A DNA stretch of 64,000 nt from Agelas oroides (GCA_949130485.1 OX422194.1:3140641-3204640); one strand, 5' to 3'. Shown: positions 1-14,200, counted from the stretch's first letter. Numbers and translations are program-made. The notes: a model not told the origin generated them from the letters alone.

Positions 1-842
1 TTCAAGGATAAATGTATGTATATTTCAAGCGCTCACTCTTAGTGGGCAGTCTACAGTCACTGGACTTGACAGGTGGACTGACATTTTTTTGCACCATAAA
101 TCATTTTTATGGTCCCTATAATGAGTATTACTTGCCTGAATGGTTGCGTGGAGCATTATAATAACCTAAAAATACATCTCATACACAATGATTTTCACCA
201 AGCTAATCATCTTAGCTAATGCATAATGCCATAGCATCAAATGTCTAGCTAGCGTTCAGGATTAGCAATTTAGATGGTGCTTAAAGAAATGAGTCATGTA
301 ACTGCACGGTTACTTGATTGTACTGGCAGATGGACCACTGGTATACACACTCAAGTATTGACACTGTCAGCTACAACCAGTTTGCCAGGCTGCAGTGACT
401 ACGGGCTTGGAAGTCTGTTGTCTACACTAAAGTATAGAGAGAAAAAGCTTCTTTACACTGGGTAGAAAGACCTCCACTGATGCTGTAGCATGACATCATT
501 TGCTCTGATCACAGTAGCTGTCCATGCAGTGAGAATGCTCACATAATTATCAACACAGTGCATCTTGACAGAAAGCCTGAAAGTGATTTTTAGTACAAAA
601 ACTGTCGGTCCACCAATCCAGTCCAGTAGTCCAGTCCAGTGATTGTAGCTTCAACATCAATCTACAACAAAATTCTATTTCACTAGCCACTGAACAGAAC
701 ATTACAGCCTAAACACTGGCAGTGGAATCCACTACTACACTATCACAAGACTAGTGTATTCATATACATGTATGATCCAGAGGTAGCCTTTGTACAATCA
801 GATTGCTCCCCTTGGTTACAATACAGCTGAGATATCTTGTAC
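1..842. other. PTBP last visible intron
   Basis: Intron sequence between exon 16 and the missing RRM4 exon. At 605-650 there is a short fragment with the TCCAGTCCAGTGATTGTAG end shared with the 2462-2613 and 33402-34193 elements. Nothing else is recognised. Confidence 0.6.
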
Positions 843-893
843 CTTGAACCTATGCAGGGGTGAACTGGTGTAGTCTTCAGTCAGCCCATCTTC
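843..893 (-). CDS. PTBP exon 16, between RRM3 and RRM4
   Basis: Seventeen codons, [17 protein letters not shown], matching the conserved LTKDYxxSPLHRFK segment. Acceptor ttatacag, donor gtacaa. No RRM4 exon can be found in bases 1-842, so the gene continues outside the window. Confidence 0.92.
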
Positions 894-3800
894 CTGTATA
901 ACGAAAAGTATCTCCTCTGCTGACATTGAACACTCCTTACTAGGTATACACATGCACAGAGTAAGCCTCACACAGGCAATGTGGCGTAGTCAATGACTGA
1001 GGAGTGTATCACAAAATGTTCCTACTAAACAATTTCTAATTGTGAACATACATTACTCCCTGCTTGAGGCATCTGGACTTGTGCATGCTTGGATAGAGTG
1101 ACATGGATCTTCTGCCCATAGAGAATGATTCCATTCAAATTGCTTATAGCTGCAGTGGGTGTAAAGGAAAACAGCTGTAAGTACACCATGCAAAGGGGAA
1201 ATCCTAACACTATATTTATAGGTATATAGCAAGTAGAAGGGTACATGTAATTACATGACAACTGCACTGGCTACTTCAAGTACAATGTAGGTACAGAAAA
1301 CGGTAAATCAACAATTTCAAACTTCTGACAGATCGGGTATAGCACTTCTCAACCTGCTAACAATATTACACCCTGCATTGTACTAACCAAACACTAAAGT
1401 CAGTCTATAATACGATATAGCAGGTATTTTTCATGGCTGTGTAATGTTTACGTTTTTCATGGTCAAGTGGGATCAAATTTATGACTCATAGCCATGTGCA
1501 TGTATGTGCAAGCCAGCCCACTTCTGCTTGCAAGACTCCCACCAATCAGTTTCATTAAGTATCTTGTGGTCCTTTTGTACAGCTAGACTGCTTCTTATTT
1601 CTCGGTATTGTTCAATGTGTCTCTGGTTATGTCAGTGTGTGTTTAATGCTTGATTTTGTAAGTCACATCAGTCTGTCTGCAGTAGCATCATTAATTTCCT
1701 TGTGGTAGAATTTTCTGTTCTGCTTCTTTCTCCTGTCAGAATTTTACAGGTACATGTTCACGAATAAAATTAGTATGTCACAAACTTGCCTACAGGTATA
1801 ACATTTCCTACCAAAAAGCTACCGGATTTTTACAACAACCAGTCACTACAGAGGGCATTTGGCTATAGTTCAGCATAACACTAACTTTGCTACAGTACAC
1901 AGTCAAGTGACAGTAGGCGGCTGCTCGGTGGAGTATGAGTACAAACTTCTACGTCAGTTTACTACGACGAACTAGGTGCTATTTATGACTTAAACAGAGC
2001 CAGAGCAACTCACTGCAGGGCCACACGAAGTGTTTTTGCTTATATCTCAGAATAGAACAGAGCGGCAGTGGCTGAAAGGCTACTGGATACTCGAAAAACG
2101 GGTACCCAGTAACTTCACAAACAAACTACGGCCAACTGGAAATTTTTAAAAAACGCTTCGTGTGGTACTGCAGCGATGTCATACAAATAGATAAAACGCT
2201 GGTATATGGCATTCTGTGCACAACAACCCGAGCGAACTGACGTAGACATTTGTACTCGTACTCCACCGAGCAGCCGCCTAGTGTCACTCGACTGTGTACT
2301 GTAGCGAAGTTGAACTATAGCTGAATGCCCTCTGTAGTGACTGGTTGTTGTAACTATCCAGTAGCTTTTTTGTAGGACAAGTTACACATACTAATTTTAT
2401 TCATGAACTTGTACCCGTAACCTTAAAGTTTGGTATGACCTTTTGTACACAATTACAACAGGGGTGTCTCTAATCGCTGGACTGGAATATGGAATGGAAC
2501 GGTGGAATGGAAAATGGAGTGGAACGATGAATGTACACAGTTAGAGTTAGCTTCCATTCCATTTTCCATTCCACTGTTCCATTCCATATTCCAGTCCAGC
2601 GATGAGAGATACCCATTACAACAGTACTTAGTCTCGTGCCCAGCTGTCCACGTCCCCCAGCGGAGAACGTCTGGTGGTTTGACTTGAATTTCTTGTCACT
2701 AACACCTTTCTCATCTGGAATGTGAATTTCTTGTCACTAACACCTTTCTCATCTGGAATGTGAGATGAGCGATGAAATCGCAGAATGCACAATTAAAAGT
2801 CACTATGTCATCAAAGTTCAAAATGGCCGCCTCGATTTTATTCCGATGTTAGCAATTTTTGTATGAAAGAGAGAACTCTGTGCATCAGCGCTCTGTTGTT
2901 TTAAGGAGTGGGCTACAACAAACATACTTACGAGCAAATTCAGGCGGTTTGCGAGTTTGCGTGAGGGAAGGATGTCGCCAGCTGTTTTGGCTCAAGTTTG
3001 ACGACTGAAATCAGGAAGTTTGCCGCCCCTTTCACTAGCAACTGATGCTTCGATGGTTAGGAAACATTGCTGACTACTTGAAGGTAAGGCTACACAACAA
3101 ATCGAGCAGCAAATAGAGAACAGGTCTAATAATTGCATTCTTGGTACAATAATTATACGTTCACTGGACACACCTTCGTGACAAGAAATTCAAGTCAAAC
3201 CACCAGAAGTTCGCCGCCGGGGCCGGGGGCAACTGGGCACGAGACTAAACAGTACTTGTTTAGCTAATGTCAGTTTGGTTGGGATATCTACTCTTGTATT
3301 CTTTTCTCTGTGGGATGAGTACTAAACTGCACAACTTGAATAAGATTTCTACTGCAGGCATCTATAAAAGAAACTACCTAGTTACCTGCAATAGGGCAAA
3401 TCCTATCTAAGCAAGTACAAGATCACTCAGATTTCACACTACATACACACCCATGTCATGTGCTCTGATAATCACAAGTACAGTATACGTACTCACCTGT
3501 CTGGGTATGCTGTGGCTCCTTGAATTGTATCAGTGCAGAGTCTCTCTTGTTGTAAAGGATCTTCACTCTGACCACATCTCCATACACACCTAAGGGGAAC
3601 AGTCCAAGTTGAACAAAGATTGTTAAACGTGATACAGTTATACTGCGTGGGCAGTGGGTTGCTCCCACACAAATTCTCAATGTAACTGTCAATGGTTAGG
3701 ACAGTGTCCATTGTACCCAAGCCAGCCTCTGTTTTAAGTTGGAATGAAAAGAAACAAAGGTATATCAACAGGAACTCTAGCGTACGTATATGTATATGCA

Positions 3801-6800
3801 TGTATATGCAACAACATGACCTGAAAAACTAGAAACTATTCTCTTCTAGAAATGCTCTGCTTACTTTAGTGGTAGTTCACAATGGCAAAACCTCACATAG
3901 AAACAGTAAGTAGTACTTTTACACTTTGTTACACTTTAACAGTTGTACACTTGAAAGATAAGCAGCTGAACACTTCAAGGTCGAGGGGGAACTATTATCT
4001 TCACTAAGCCAAACACAAGACTGCTATCTGCTTCAACAGAATAATGAACCAACGGCACATACCAGAACTTTCTTTATAACCCCATACACATCTAGGTCCT
4101 GGATACAAGATTGTTTCCCATGCATGAGTGAACCATCACAATTGATATCAGGGCCTTGGCCTACTAGGCCAAAGATGGCAAGAACTAGTGGGATTGCAGG
4201 AGGCATGAAAGAAGAGTGGACATGGTTCACTTTCGCTACTTCTTCCTCAGAAATTCCCACATTTGCACCTTCTAAGAAAAGCACAGGATAAGACAATTTT
4301 CGTATCAGTTGTAGAAGAGGGGCATATACATAATCAAAGAACACAATGTTTCTCAGCTGACCTGCTGAAGAGTGTTATTATCAACCTAAGGGAATATGGG
4401 TATCCACCCATATACACTGGCACAAGCCATGATGCATACATACTTCTAGCACAAATAACTGACCCTTAAGGTACATCACTGCTGCCATATAATTGCCAAG
4501 TGGTGTCAGTACAAGGCTCTGAATGAGGGATCTATTCCCATGATGAGCATATGTATGTATGTATATACCACAGCCTCGCAAAAGAGCGCCCACCCCTAAC
4601 TGTTGGCCCAATTTCCTGTATAGGGTCAAAGTTTACTCAAACGAGCACCCACCATGGAGCGAGCTTCACGTGGAGTTTGAGAAGCACAGCCTCTAGCGCT
4701 ATGCATATCTGAGGTGTGAAACTTCGTGTAATACTTCACCAAAGGTTACTACAAGGCAGCTTTGCGTAGACAGACATAGCTAATGCAGTGTGCCACGAGC
4801 TACTGGCGACATGGTGCCGTTCAGAGTGTTGTGTGCCGTCAGGACTCCACTTCAAAACCGCTGGTGGTTCTGTTGTACACTATTATTTGTCCAACTACTT
4901 GCTTCGAGGGCATCGAGTCGCTGTAAACATGACATGGGCGCTCATTCGTGATTAAATGCGGAAACACTCAAAAGAGCGCCCACCCCCCTCTTTGGCAGAC
5001 TTGTAAGGTGCTCCCGCCCATGGGCACTCTTTCGCGAGACTACAGTATGTATGTATGTATGTATGTATGTATGTATGTATGTATGTATGTATGTATGTAT
5101 GTACACATATGTGTGTGTATGTACTATGTATGTATGCATGTCAGTCATGCTCAAGAATGTGAATTTGTGACACTCATGAATATCGAATGTAATAAGTTGC
5201 ACTCAGTCATGTACACATGGCTGGGAAGCTAGCTGATAGGAGAAGACAGCATTGTTTGGCAATGAAAGTTTGAAAAATGGCACTGGAGGTGCTTCTCAGC
5301 ATGGACAATTAGGAGTGGTGGGTGTGGAGAAGTCAAGAGGTGAATGAAGCTAATGGCTGGCAACTCAGAAAACACAAACCAGTCCACCAGCATTGCTCCC
5401 CCATTTTGTGCATTTTTTTGTTTTGCACTGACACAAGCAAAAGAGTACTGAAGGCTGGGAAACAGAGACTACCATATGTACTAGCACTGGCATGCACAGT
5501 TTCTATGGTGGTGAGTATACTTATAGGTATTGATCTTCCTCCTAAAAAAGGTATGATACACATGCATATTACAATCTAGTAAGTTGTAATGAAATAGACT
5601 ATGGGCTCTATTTGGAGATGGGAAGCCATCAGCAAAAGTCACTATCTACGGCTTGAAAGAACTGTGAGGTGACAATTAACTAGTAGTACAATGTCATGTG
5701 CCTTCTGAATACGGTTCACTGTTACAAGGTATGCAATAGGGTCATTCTTGAGCTGGGAGTTAACATATGTGCTACATACAGACCTAGATCAAAACCTCTC
5801 CTCATAAGTTGAAAGAGTCTTCCCATGGGACATTATATGTTAACAACAGGCAAGTACATGTACACTTGCACATGTACATACATGCCTCAGAGATATAGAA
5901 AAGGGCAGAATAGGTAGCTTAGAGCAATACAGACACAGAGAGGTAGCAAGCACATACCAAAGAGAATGAACAGAGCATAAGGAGTAATCATCTTGAAGAG
6001 AGAAGAGTTGAGTTGAGAGGCGATTTGGAGAGGTTCAAGTCCAGATCACAGAGACACAGGAGGAGTGGAATGGAAACAGCCCAAAGTAGGCAAAAAGGTG
6101 GAGTGAGAGGAGAGAATGAGATGGAGTGGACATCAATAACATTTTCAACAGAGGTTACACATAAATACCAGGAGGATGTGTGATTGTCATTGGTCACTGA
6201 CCCATCACAGTTAGAACGCCTAACTAGTGATGCATGTGACACCAATGCAAAGTAGTCTGTCTAGAACATAGTGAATGACAACATCCACGAACCTTTTCAT
6301 TGAGATTTGACACAAGCACGACACAGCCTGGCATTCCCACTCCTCCACCTGCTGCAAGAGCACCAGAATTAGACGAAGATATTGCAACCAGGGCTGCACG
6401 AAGGTTGGCCATAGCTAAAGGCAGGACACACAATGAATTCACTGCGGCACTCTCTGGCTAATGGCAGTGTACCTCGAATACAACTTAACTGCACAGGTTC
6501 TCATACAAAGAATAGCATGTACAACTGAAATACGTTCACTTGGGACACAAAACTTGAAATTTCTATACGCACAGAAGGACTAATTCATAGTTACCACAAA
6601 GATGTTGACTTTCCTGACAGTGCATGTAGCTAATAGCAGGGTTTGCCACTTTGTACTGTCAATGAGCAAACCAAGCTGCTTCGTGCTTATGTTGCGAACC
6701 GATTGAAAACTTGACCAGTTTGTAAACAGCCCACTGGTTTATAAACAAGTCATCTGGTTTTTAAACTGGTTGACCTGCTTTGATTATGCAAACCAGGCCA

Positions 6801-8234
6801 AACAGTTTGAATGGCTGGCTAAAAGGTTTACAAGCAGCCAGATAGGCATGATAGCTGTAGACCTACAACCTCCCGGACGGCTAGAAAGCTGGCTGAACAA
6901 ACAGCCCAGGGCCTGAAGCGTACAAGCAAGGTAATCTCGCAAGCGAGACCCAACCAATCCCAGCGTGGATTACTGTGATACTGAAAGTGATCTGCGCTGG
7001 TGTTGGTTGGGTGTAGCTTGCGAGACTAACAAGTAAGGTTAAGACTAACTGCAAAAGGACAGACTAGCCTTGTTCCCAGATTGTGTTTCGCAGCTTCTTT
7101 CCATAAACTTTTATCAGCACACGTGAAAGACCGTTGACCCCAAGGTGCTAAGTCGTCCAGCGCATGCACGGGTCTGCTTTTCGATCATGCACGCCAGCTT
7201 ATTGACCCGCTTTTTGACTTTGTGTACACCAGACCGGTTCTAAATCTAGCCAATCAGTTTAGGGTGATTAATGAGGCCAACACATAAACAAACACATGTG
7301 GATTCCACCCAAACAACAGTTTACAAACTAGTCAAAGGTTTGAAATCCAGCTGTAACATAAATGTACATATACGTACGGCATAAAACCACAGTCTAACCT
7401 ACCAGGAGACTGGAGCAATGCTGGAGGAATACCTGGATCAATAAAAGTATGAAGCTGAGTTTAATAATCAGTAACAGACTATCTAGCAGCAAGAGCATGT
7501 ATATACACCATGAAACTAAATACCAAACTAGCCTAGTACGCCACAGTGAAACTTCCTGCGGTGTGAGTATATAATAGTGCATACACACATTGAACTGTTT
7601 ACAGAGTGTAAACACAGGTGTCAGTATAGTTTTCTGTGCTGCAGCTGGTCAGTCGTCATGTGATCAAAAATTCAGGAGATCGGTTTCAAAAAGTTTGGTA
7701 CGGAGCTCCGGAGAGTGGTTGGCCTTCATCAGATTCTAGCTGGCAATGTTGTTACATGCTTGGAACCACTACTAAATTGTCAATGCCGTTTCAAGTTTTG
7801 AAAGAAATATTCTTCTTAGGCTTAGGTCTAACTGTAACTGAGATTAACATTAAAAAAGTACAGAAACAAGACTTAAAAAACATTAAAAATGTAAAAAGAT
7901 GTAGGGATGGCATGCCAAAAAGTATGCAAACAAGGTAGGGATGATATAATAGTGAAGGTAAATTTACAAAGCCCTATCCCTACATCTTTTTACTAGTGCT
8001 GAAACGAATAGTACAATATTCGAATATTCGATCGTTACAGTACCATTCGAATATCACAGCACGTAATACGAATATCCGTTAATTACATAATCGGCCCTCA
8101 CGTGATGTTCCACGTGTCTCGATCGTATTCGTAGTAATGGCGAGCTCAGGCCTTTGAGGAGTCCTGTATGGGAATACTTCGAGATTGTTGACGAAAGGAA
8201 GGTTCGCTGCAAGTTGTGCGTGCCGCTACTACTT

Positions 8235-8295
<61 letters not shown>

Positions 8296-11200
8296 ATGTG
8301 TGTGTGTGTGGCGTGTGTGCATGCGTGCGTGTGTGCATGCGTCTCTGTGTGTGTGCACCAATTATTCGGTATTCGATCGTTAAGGAAGCAACTATTCGAA
8401 TAGCAAAAATCACTATTCGTTTCAGCACTACTTTTTACATTACAGTTGCAAACTAGTGTGAAAACGATGCAGGGATGAGGCTTTGTAAATTTACCTTCAC
8501 TATTATATCATCCCTACCTTGTTTGCATACTTTTTGGCATGCCATCCCTACATCTTTTAACATTTTTAATGTTTTTTAAGTCTTGTGTATATAGTGACAG
8601 AAGGCTCAAGCGAGTAAACAAAATGGAAGTCCTATTTTCTTTCTTAACTGTAAAAGAAACGCATGTAGATGAGCTAGTGTACATACCAGAAAGAGCAGCA
8701 GTGATATCAGGTAAACCAGAGGCAGTAGCACCGCTGGTCTCACTATCACCTGACGGAAGGTCTGGGCGAGTATAGTCTCTGCACAAAGGGAAGTGGATGC
8801 ACAATACTAGAGTCTGATTCAGTCCTTTAAGAAAACAAACATACAGTGAGGGGTTAAACAAGTGAGGAGATGCATGTAGAAACCATCCTGTAACAGTACA
8901 ACCTGTTTGGATCTGAATCTGACGGGGAGTGTACTTTTGTCCTGCACTTTCAAACCTATGTACAGAAGCTTTAGTTCAGATTGATGCCATGCTTTAACAT
9001 TTCGTTTTCAGTGCATGACTCTACTGAAATCATACCAAACTGCCAATAGTGAACTCACAAAACTTGATCAATTCAAGCACATGTAGAATAGTACACTCAA
9101 TTACCTAGTTTTCTCATTGTTGAATTTAACAGTGAGTGCACTCAGTTTGGAGAAGTCAATGCGCAACGTGCAGCAGCCATTGTAGATATTCTGCCCATCC
9201 AGAGCCTGGAAAACGAAACAGTATGCAATGTACGTACATACATATTGTTGAAGAGATTTTTATAACGCACGTGTAAATTAGAATTACGTATGTCCCTGTA
9301 TGTGTATATACATATAGAGTGGAACCCCCTCTGAAGTGGTCACTGTTAAAACCACCACTGCATGCTCAGAATATGGAGGCATCTGTGATTCAGAGACTTA
9401 CAATTGAGTAAATTTTGTACAGTTCAGGAGGGAGTTCCACTGTACAAAGTACAAGGAAAGAATGTCTCACACTGTGACCATGGTAGATCTTTTTGTGGTA
9501 GGTTACCTAGCATTGTGGGGCAAGCCTAAGCATTCATGTACATGAACAATCAATAAACCACATCTGTCCAGAACACATCCAGGACATGTCTCGGCAAATA
9601 ACACGCCTCATCAGCTTCACTGGAGTGACCAGGACTGCTATCTCATGCACAAAATGCAGTCAGGTGGCTAGCCTTATCCATACGACAGGTAAAAGCTCCT
9701 CAAATGTACATGTAGGTCTGTTTGTGCAGTTGTCCTTTGAATATTGTTGCTACAATACAAGCGATCATAATCATCGTATGTTGTCAATGCGCGTACGCCT
9801 GCATGCACTTTTTGGGGAACAGTAGCTAGACAGAGGATCCCACAAGTAAGGCAGACATTGCCATATATATGACAAGAGCGCAAAGGAACGGCGGCTTGAA
9901 TAAGAGCGTGTAACTCCATAAAATTTGAGGAGTTTACCACCAGTACTAAAAATAGTAACAGCTGCACGTAGACATAAGCCACTGTTGCTAAGCATGTGAC
10001 CGGGTGTTTTATTTTTAGTATGGTTCAATAATTTTGACTAGACTATGGGCTTCTATTGGAGTTACACGCTCTTACTCGAGCCGCCCGTTCTTATGCGCTC
10101 TTGATATGACATATGATGATCCTGCACTAGCAGCTAATACAATTGAAGTGCTCTACAGAAGATTATACTAGGCTTCCCACTGAAACTACAGTTGTACAAA
10201 CCTAGCAAGTGCCATATCAGAGTAGCATAGTCCATTGGTCATGCAGAGCCCCTAAGTGTCAACCTTACTGGAGGCGGAAGCAATTGTTTCTATGAACGTC
10301 CTGGGTATGAGGCTACTTTCTCACCACACTGGAACAAAGAGCTGAGATTGTCATCTCTCTCTGTAGACAATTCTAGACATTCACTCAGCTTTTAGCTGTC
10401 CCACTAGCTAATGCGCAGGTCCCAGATTTACTGACCGCAAAAATTAAACCATGAAAATTTCTGAAACCCGAATTTTGGCCTGTTTCACGAAATTTTTACC
10501 AGCGAAAATTACCAACCATACAGTATCTATGGTAAAAGTACTCAGAATATCCGCCATGTTCGCAATCTGTAGGAAAACTAAACTGAATAGCGGCTCAAGG
10601 ATTCAAGGTGCACATTTGTGAGAATTTCACACGTTGTTTACATTTTGCCCTGTGCGATGTGTAGACATACGCAATAGACGATCACTTATCCTATGCGGTG
10701 TCCTATGCATACACAGGATGCATGACATACAATATACAATGTCATGTATGATGATAATATATGTGGCAGTCCCGGGTAGAAATTGAACATTATTCCTTTC
10801 AATTACCATTTCAAAGTACAGCAGTGCTGAACTTTCGTTAAGTGTGGGAACTCATATGTGCTGTGCAGACATGTCAGGTATTCATTCATCTATGCAAGCT
10901 CAAGCCTTAACGGAAATTCTGCGCTACAGCACCTTAAACATGGTACAGTGGACCCTCACTAATCCGAATAACCTTGTACCAACGGCTACAAAAATGTGTT
11001 CAGAATTTGTTCGGATTACTGAGAATGTTTCTCAAAACGTACTGTAGGTGGCACAGTATCATACATACGTACAAGGACAACAAAAGTAGCTAAAGTCATA
11101 ATCAGTGAAATGTAACTAAACTAAGTTGAGAAGTAATCAGTTAGGCGCTTCTGGCTGATGGTGCTCAGTCTCTTCTTTGCTGCAAGCTCGTGTAGGTCAC

Positions 11201-14200
11201 GTAGCACATCTTGTGCACTCTCTTGGGCTTCGTTATAGATGCCATGGAGTCAGCCGCGTGTAAACATGCTAGCTTTATATAGTATGAAGGAACTCACTGT
11301 TTTTGCTGTAGTTGCAGTCATTGCATCAGGATACTGAACAAGAGCATGGAACTGAGCTGTAAAACAATACCATGGGTAGGTAAAACAGGTTTACAACAAC
11401 TACACAAAATTGGATACCATATAGCAAGAAATTTCCATGAGGCATGTGATATCAAACTTGGTGAAAGCCAAACCATGTTATATCAAAGTTTTTGAACGTT
11501 CTAGTTAAGTTACACCTGAGTAGGAGTGACAAATGGCAATGTAGACCAACGGTCCATAATGTTTTCAAGGCAGCTTTTTAATGAAGTACATCTTGCTTTT
11601 CAATAAACACTCTGTTTTCCATTAAAAATTAGGTATTCCACTAACTATTCATTTCAGTGTACTTACGGCAGCTGACAATATTCATAAAAAGGTCCTGTCA
11701 TGTTCTGTGCTGTCAATTTTGTAGCATACTTTAGGCATTAAACTGTTTCACAAACATAGATGCTAAATTTTATATTTGGCTAGAAATAATACATATCTAC
11801 TTGTGGCTGTTTCAAGTGAAAACATCATGTGCGTATGTAAATTTAAAACTGATGGTAACTACATACATGTATGTGCAAACAGCATCTTGTAGCCCTAAAA
11901 GTTGCGACCATAAACATCCTATTATACAGTAGGTTAGCATTAGATTACAGTTTCATTACATAGAGTTTACAGGAAAATACATGTATTCTCTGCATTCCAG
12001 CTTCACCCACAAGTGGCCATATGCACTTACAGTTCTTCACAAATGTCACAATCCTAAGCACACTGCCATACTTTGAGAAAATCTGTAGAGAAAACAGATT
12101 AAGTAAATCCACATGCACATAAACCATTATAACTACCGCATAGTGCCAAATTTTCGAGGGATAAAAACTTTGCAGATCTGCCTCTTGCAAATTATCAAGA
12201 AATAATTTAGTCACACCCATTTGTGCGTGAGGCCACATGAACAATCTCTGTTACTGTTCACAGTTGTAACAATGCCATGTTCAGTTGCTGCTTCCAAATC
12301 TAAGTCCCAAGCAGGATTCATACAATAATAAGATTTCACACACATGAGACATCACACACTAATACAGGCCAACACAAAGCAGCAAGTGTTTAGCATATAC
12401 ATACAACTTTTTGTAACTAGCCTGGTGGAGGACATCGAGTGTGATAGGGTAGAGCATGTTCTCGATGATGACTCTAAGGACAGAGTTGGGACAACCCTGC
12501 TGTTGGGGGTGTGTAGGATCCATAGGGGAGGTTCCTGCGGCAGCAGATCCAGAGGGAGATGCACCACCAGACATCACTGGTGATAGCAGGGTCACATTGG
12601 TTCCCATTGCATTGGTTGTCTACAGATAGACCATACACAGTACAGCCATAAATAAGAACATCAATTCTGTTGTTTGTTTGTGCCAAAAGTTAGTAACTAA
12701 AACACTGGTGCATTCATAGTACAGCCCAGACTCTCATGCAAGTTGATCGCATGAACGTGTTACACATTCTCGACTGAAATTTCCTTTTCTTAATGGAAAC
12801 TACTGCAATCTTATTACTAGACTAAAGCTCCAAAAAGAAGTCTACTAGACTAGTCACTTCTCACTCAAGATTTACTAATTAGCTACACAACTAACTAACT
12901 TCTCCACCAAACCCTAATAACGATAAGTACATGCTAGGCTGCTAACCTGTGGAGTCTTGAGCTCCTGGTGCTTTGAATACTGTATGTATACAGTCCGATC
13001 CCTGTAAATTATAAAAGAAACAATTTCTTCCCACAAAAACAGACCTGTTTGTTACTGTTCAGAATTAGTGCACATCAAAAACTTTCCACCTAACCATCAC
13101 ACAATTGGTACTGTGAATTTAGACATCACCGAAAGACATTTTGCATTAGTGAGGTAGAAGTACGTAAAGGAAAAGCCGGTAATTCAACCCGGGTTCTTGG
13201 CTTGAGCCACAGGCATTCTATCACTGAACTAAAACAACTGGACCACCATCAGCCTCCACAGTCTTTTATTTCTACTGCACAGGAGTTACTCAATACATGT
13301 ACATCAGTCACACTCCTGACAGTCACTCAGCATGTGTATCATCAAAGGGTTCCAGCGGAAATTTCTCTCTGTCACAAGAGAACACATGCTGAGAAGTTTT
13401 TCTTATACTAAGTGTTTAGAAATTCTTGCCCCAGTTGGAAAGATTTTGATGTTAAGAGGAGAAAATATAGGAAAGTGAATAGCCAGCAGTCATTGGGAAT
13501 TGAGCCCAGGGCTCCTGGATTGAGTCGTCAGTGTTCTACCACTGCATAGACAACCATCCATTCGAATTGGACAGCCAACATTATAATTGGCAAGGTGAGC
13601 AGAGCCTGGTATCTTTTCACAAGAGTGACATCAAGGATAAAAAGGTGATAGAAAGAACTTAATTGTGCTTGGGTGTGCCCAGGGATCAGAACAGCAAGAA
13701 GAGCAAAGGTACCAGGTAACTTACCACACATACCTAGCCAGTGCAGGGAGGTAGTTGAACAATGTGCAAAATGTTGCCTGTTTGTTCTGCTAAGGAACAT
13801 CTGAAACAACTGGAAGAAATTATCGCTTGTTTGGAGAAGACAGGGTTGCATCTCCAAAATTTCAAGTACCATCTCAAGGTCATTTCAGTCACATTTCTGG
13901 CCTATGAGGTGGACAAGGAAGATTTTTATCTCCCAGTTGATAAAGTCAAAGCTGTTCTATGCACAACAAGTTCCAGGAACTCTAATCCAATTTGGGCCTG
14001 CTCTTATAAAACCACTCTAGATTTTGCTTCAAATTGAAAGGGTATATCATGTACTTGCTACTGGAGGTGAATGGATGCACAGAAAGAAGTCCTTTAGTTT
14101 TCCAAATGGTTGCTGATCTCCCCTCATCTACTTGCTTGCTTTGACCCCAGCCTCCCAGTTACATTGTATACAGGATGTATGTATCACATGTATTACATCT

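Larger units (their letters stand above)
7994..8430 (+). mobile_element. Non-autonomous hAT transposon, 437 bp
   Basis: Perfect 19-bp terminal inverted repeats (TAGTGCTGAAACGAATAGT) flanked by an 8-bp duplication, CTTTTTAC, at 7986-7993 and 8431-8438. Eight-base duplications and this terminal style identify hAT. The uninterrupted target is seen in the related copy at about 21826-21840. Inside are the start of a BED finger and a GT microsatellite in place of the rest of the transposase. Confidence 0.93.
7728..8586. repeat. Palindromic dispersed repeat, copy A (interrupted by a hAT element)
   Basis: The left part (ctggcaatgttgttacatgc onward) and the arms 7867-7973 / 8483-8586 also occur at 20217-21887. 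The arms are inverted copies of each other and carry ATGTAGGGATGG followed outward by an ACATT-ttt-AATGT stem-loop. A hAT element is inserted at 7994-8430. It sits in the PTBP intron between exons 11 and 10. Confidence 0.85.

Noticed and set aside
4033-4344. A 103-codon minus-strand frame in the PTBP intron with [12 protein letters not shown], reminiscent of the [12 protein letters not shown] exon
   Set aside because: The likeness covers only a few residues, the surrounding RRM sequence is absent, and no splice sites make it fit the gene.
8054-8456. Open frames of alternating Cys/Val or Thr/His
   Set aside because: Translation of the GT microsatellite in the hAT element. Only the short BED-like stretch before it was kept.
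13202-13411. Short plus-strand frame next to the gypsy fragment
   Set aside because: It overlaps a minus-strand SINE head and has no domain.
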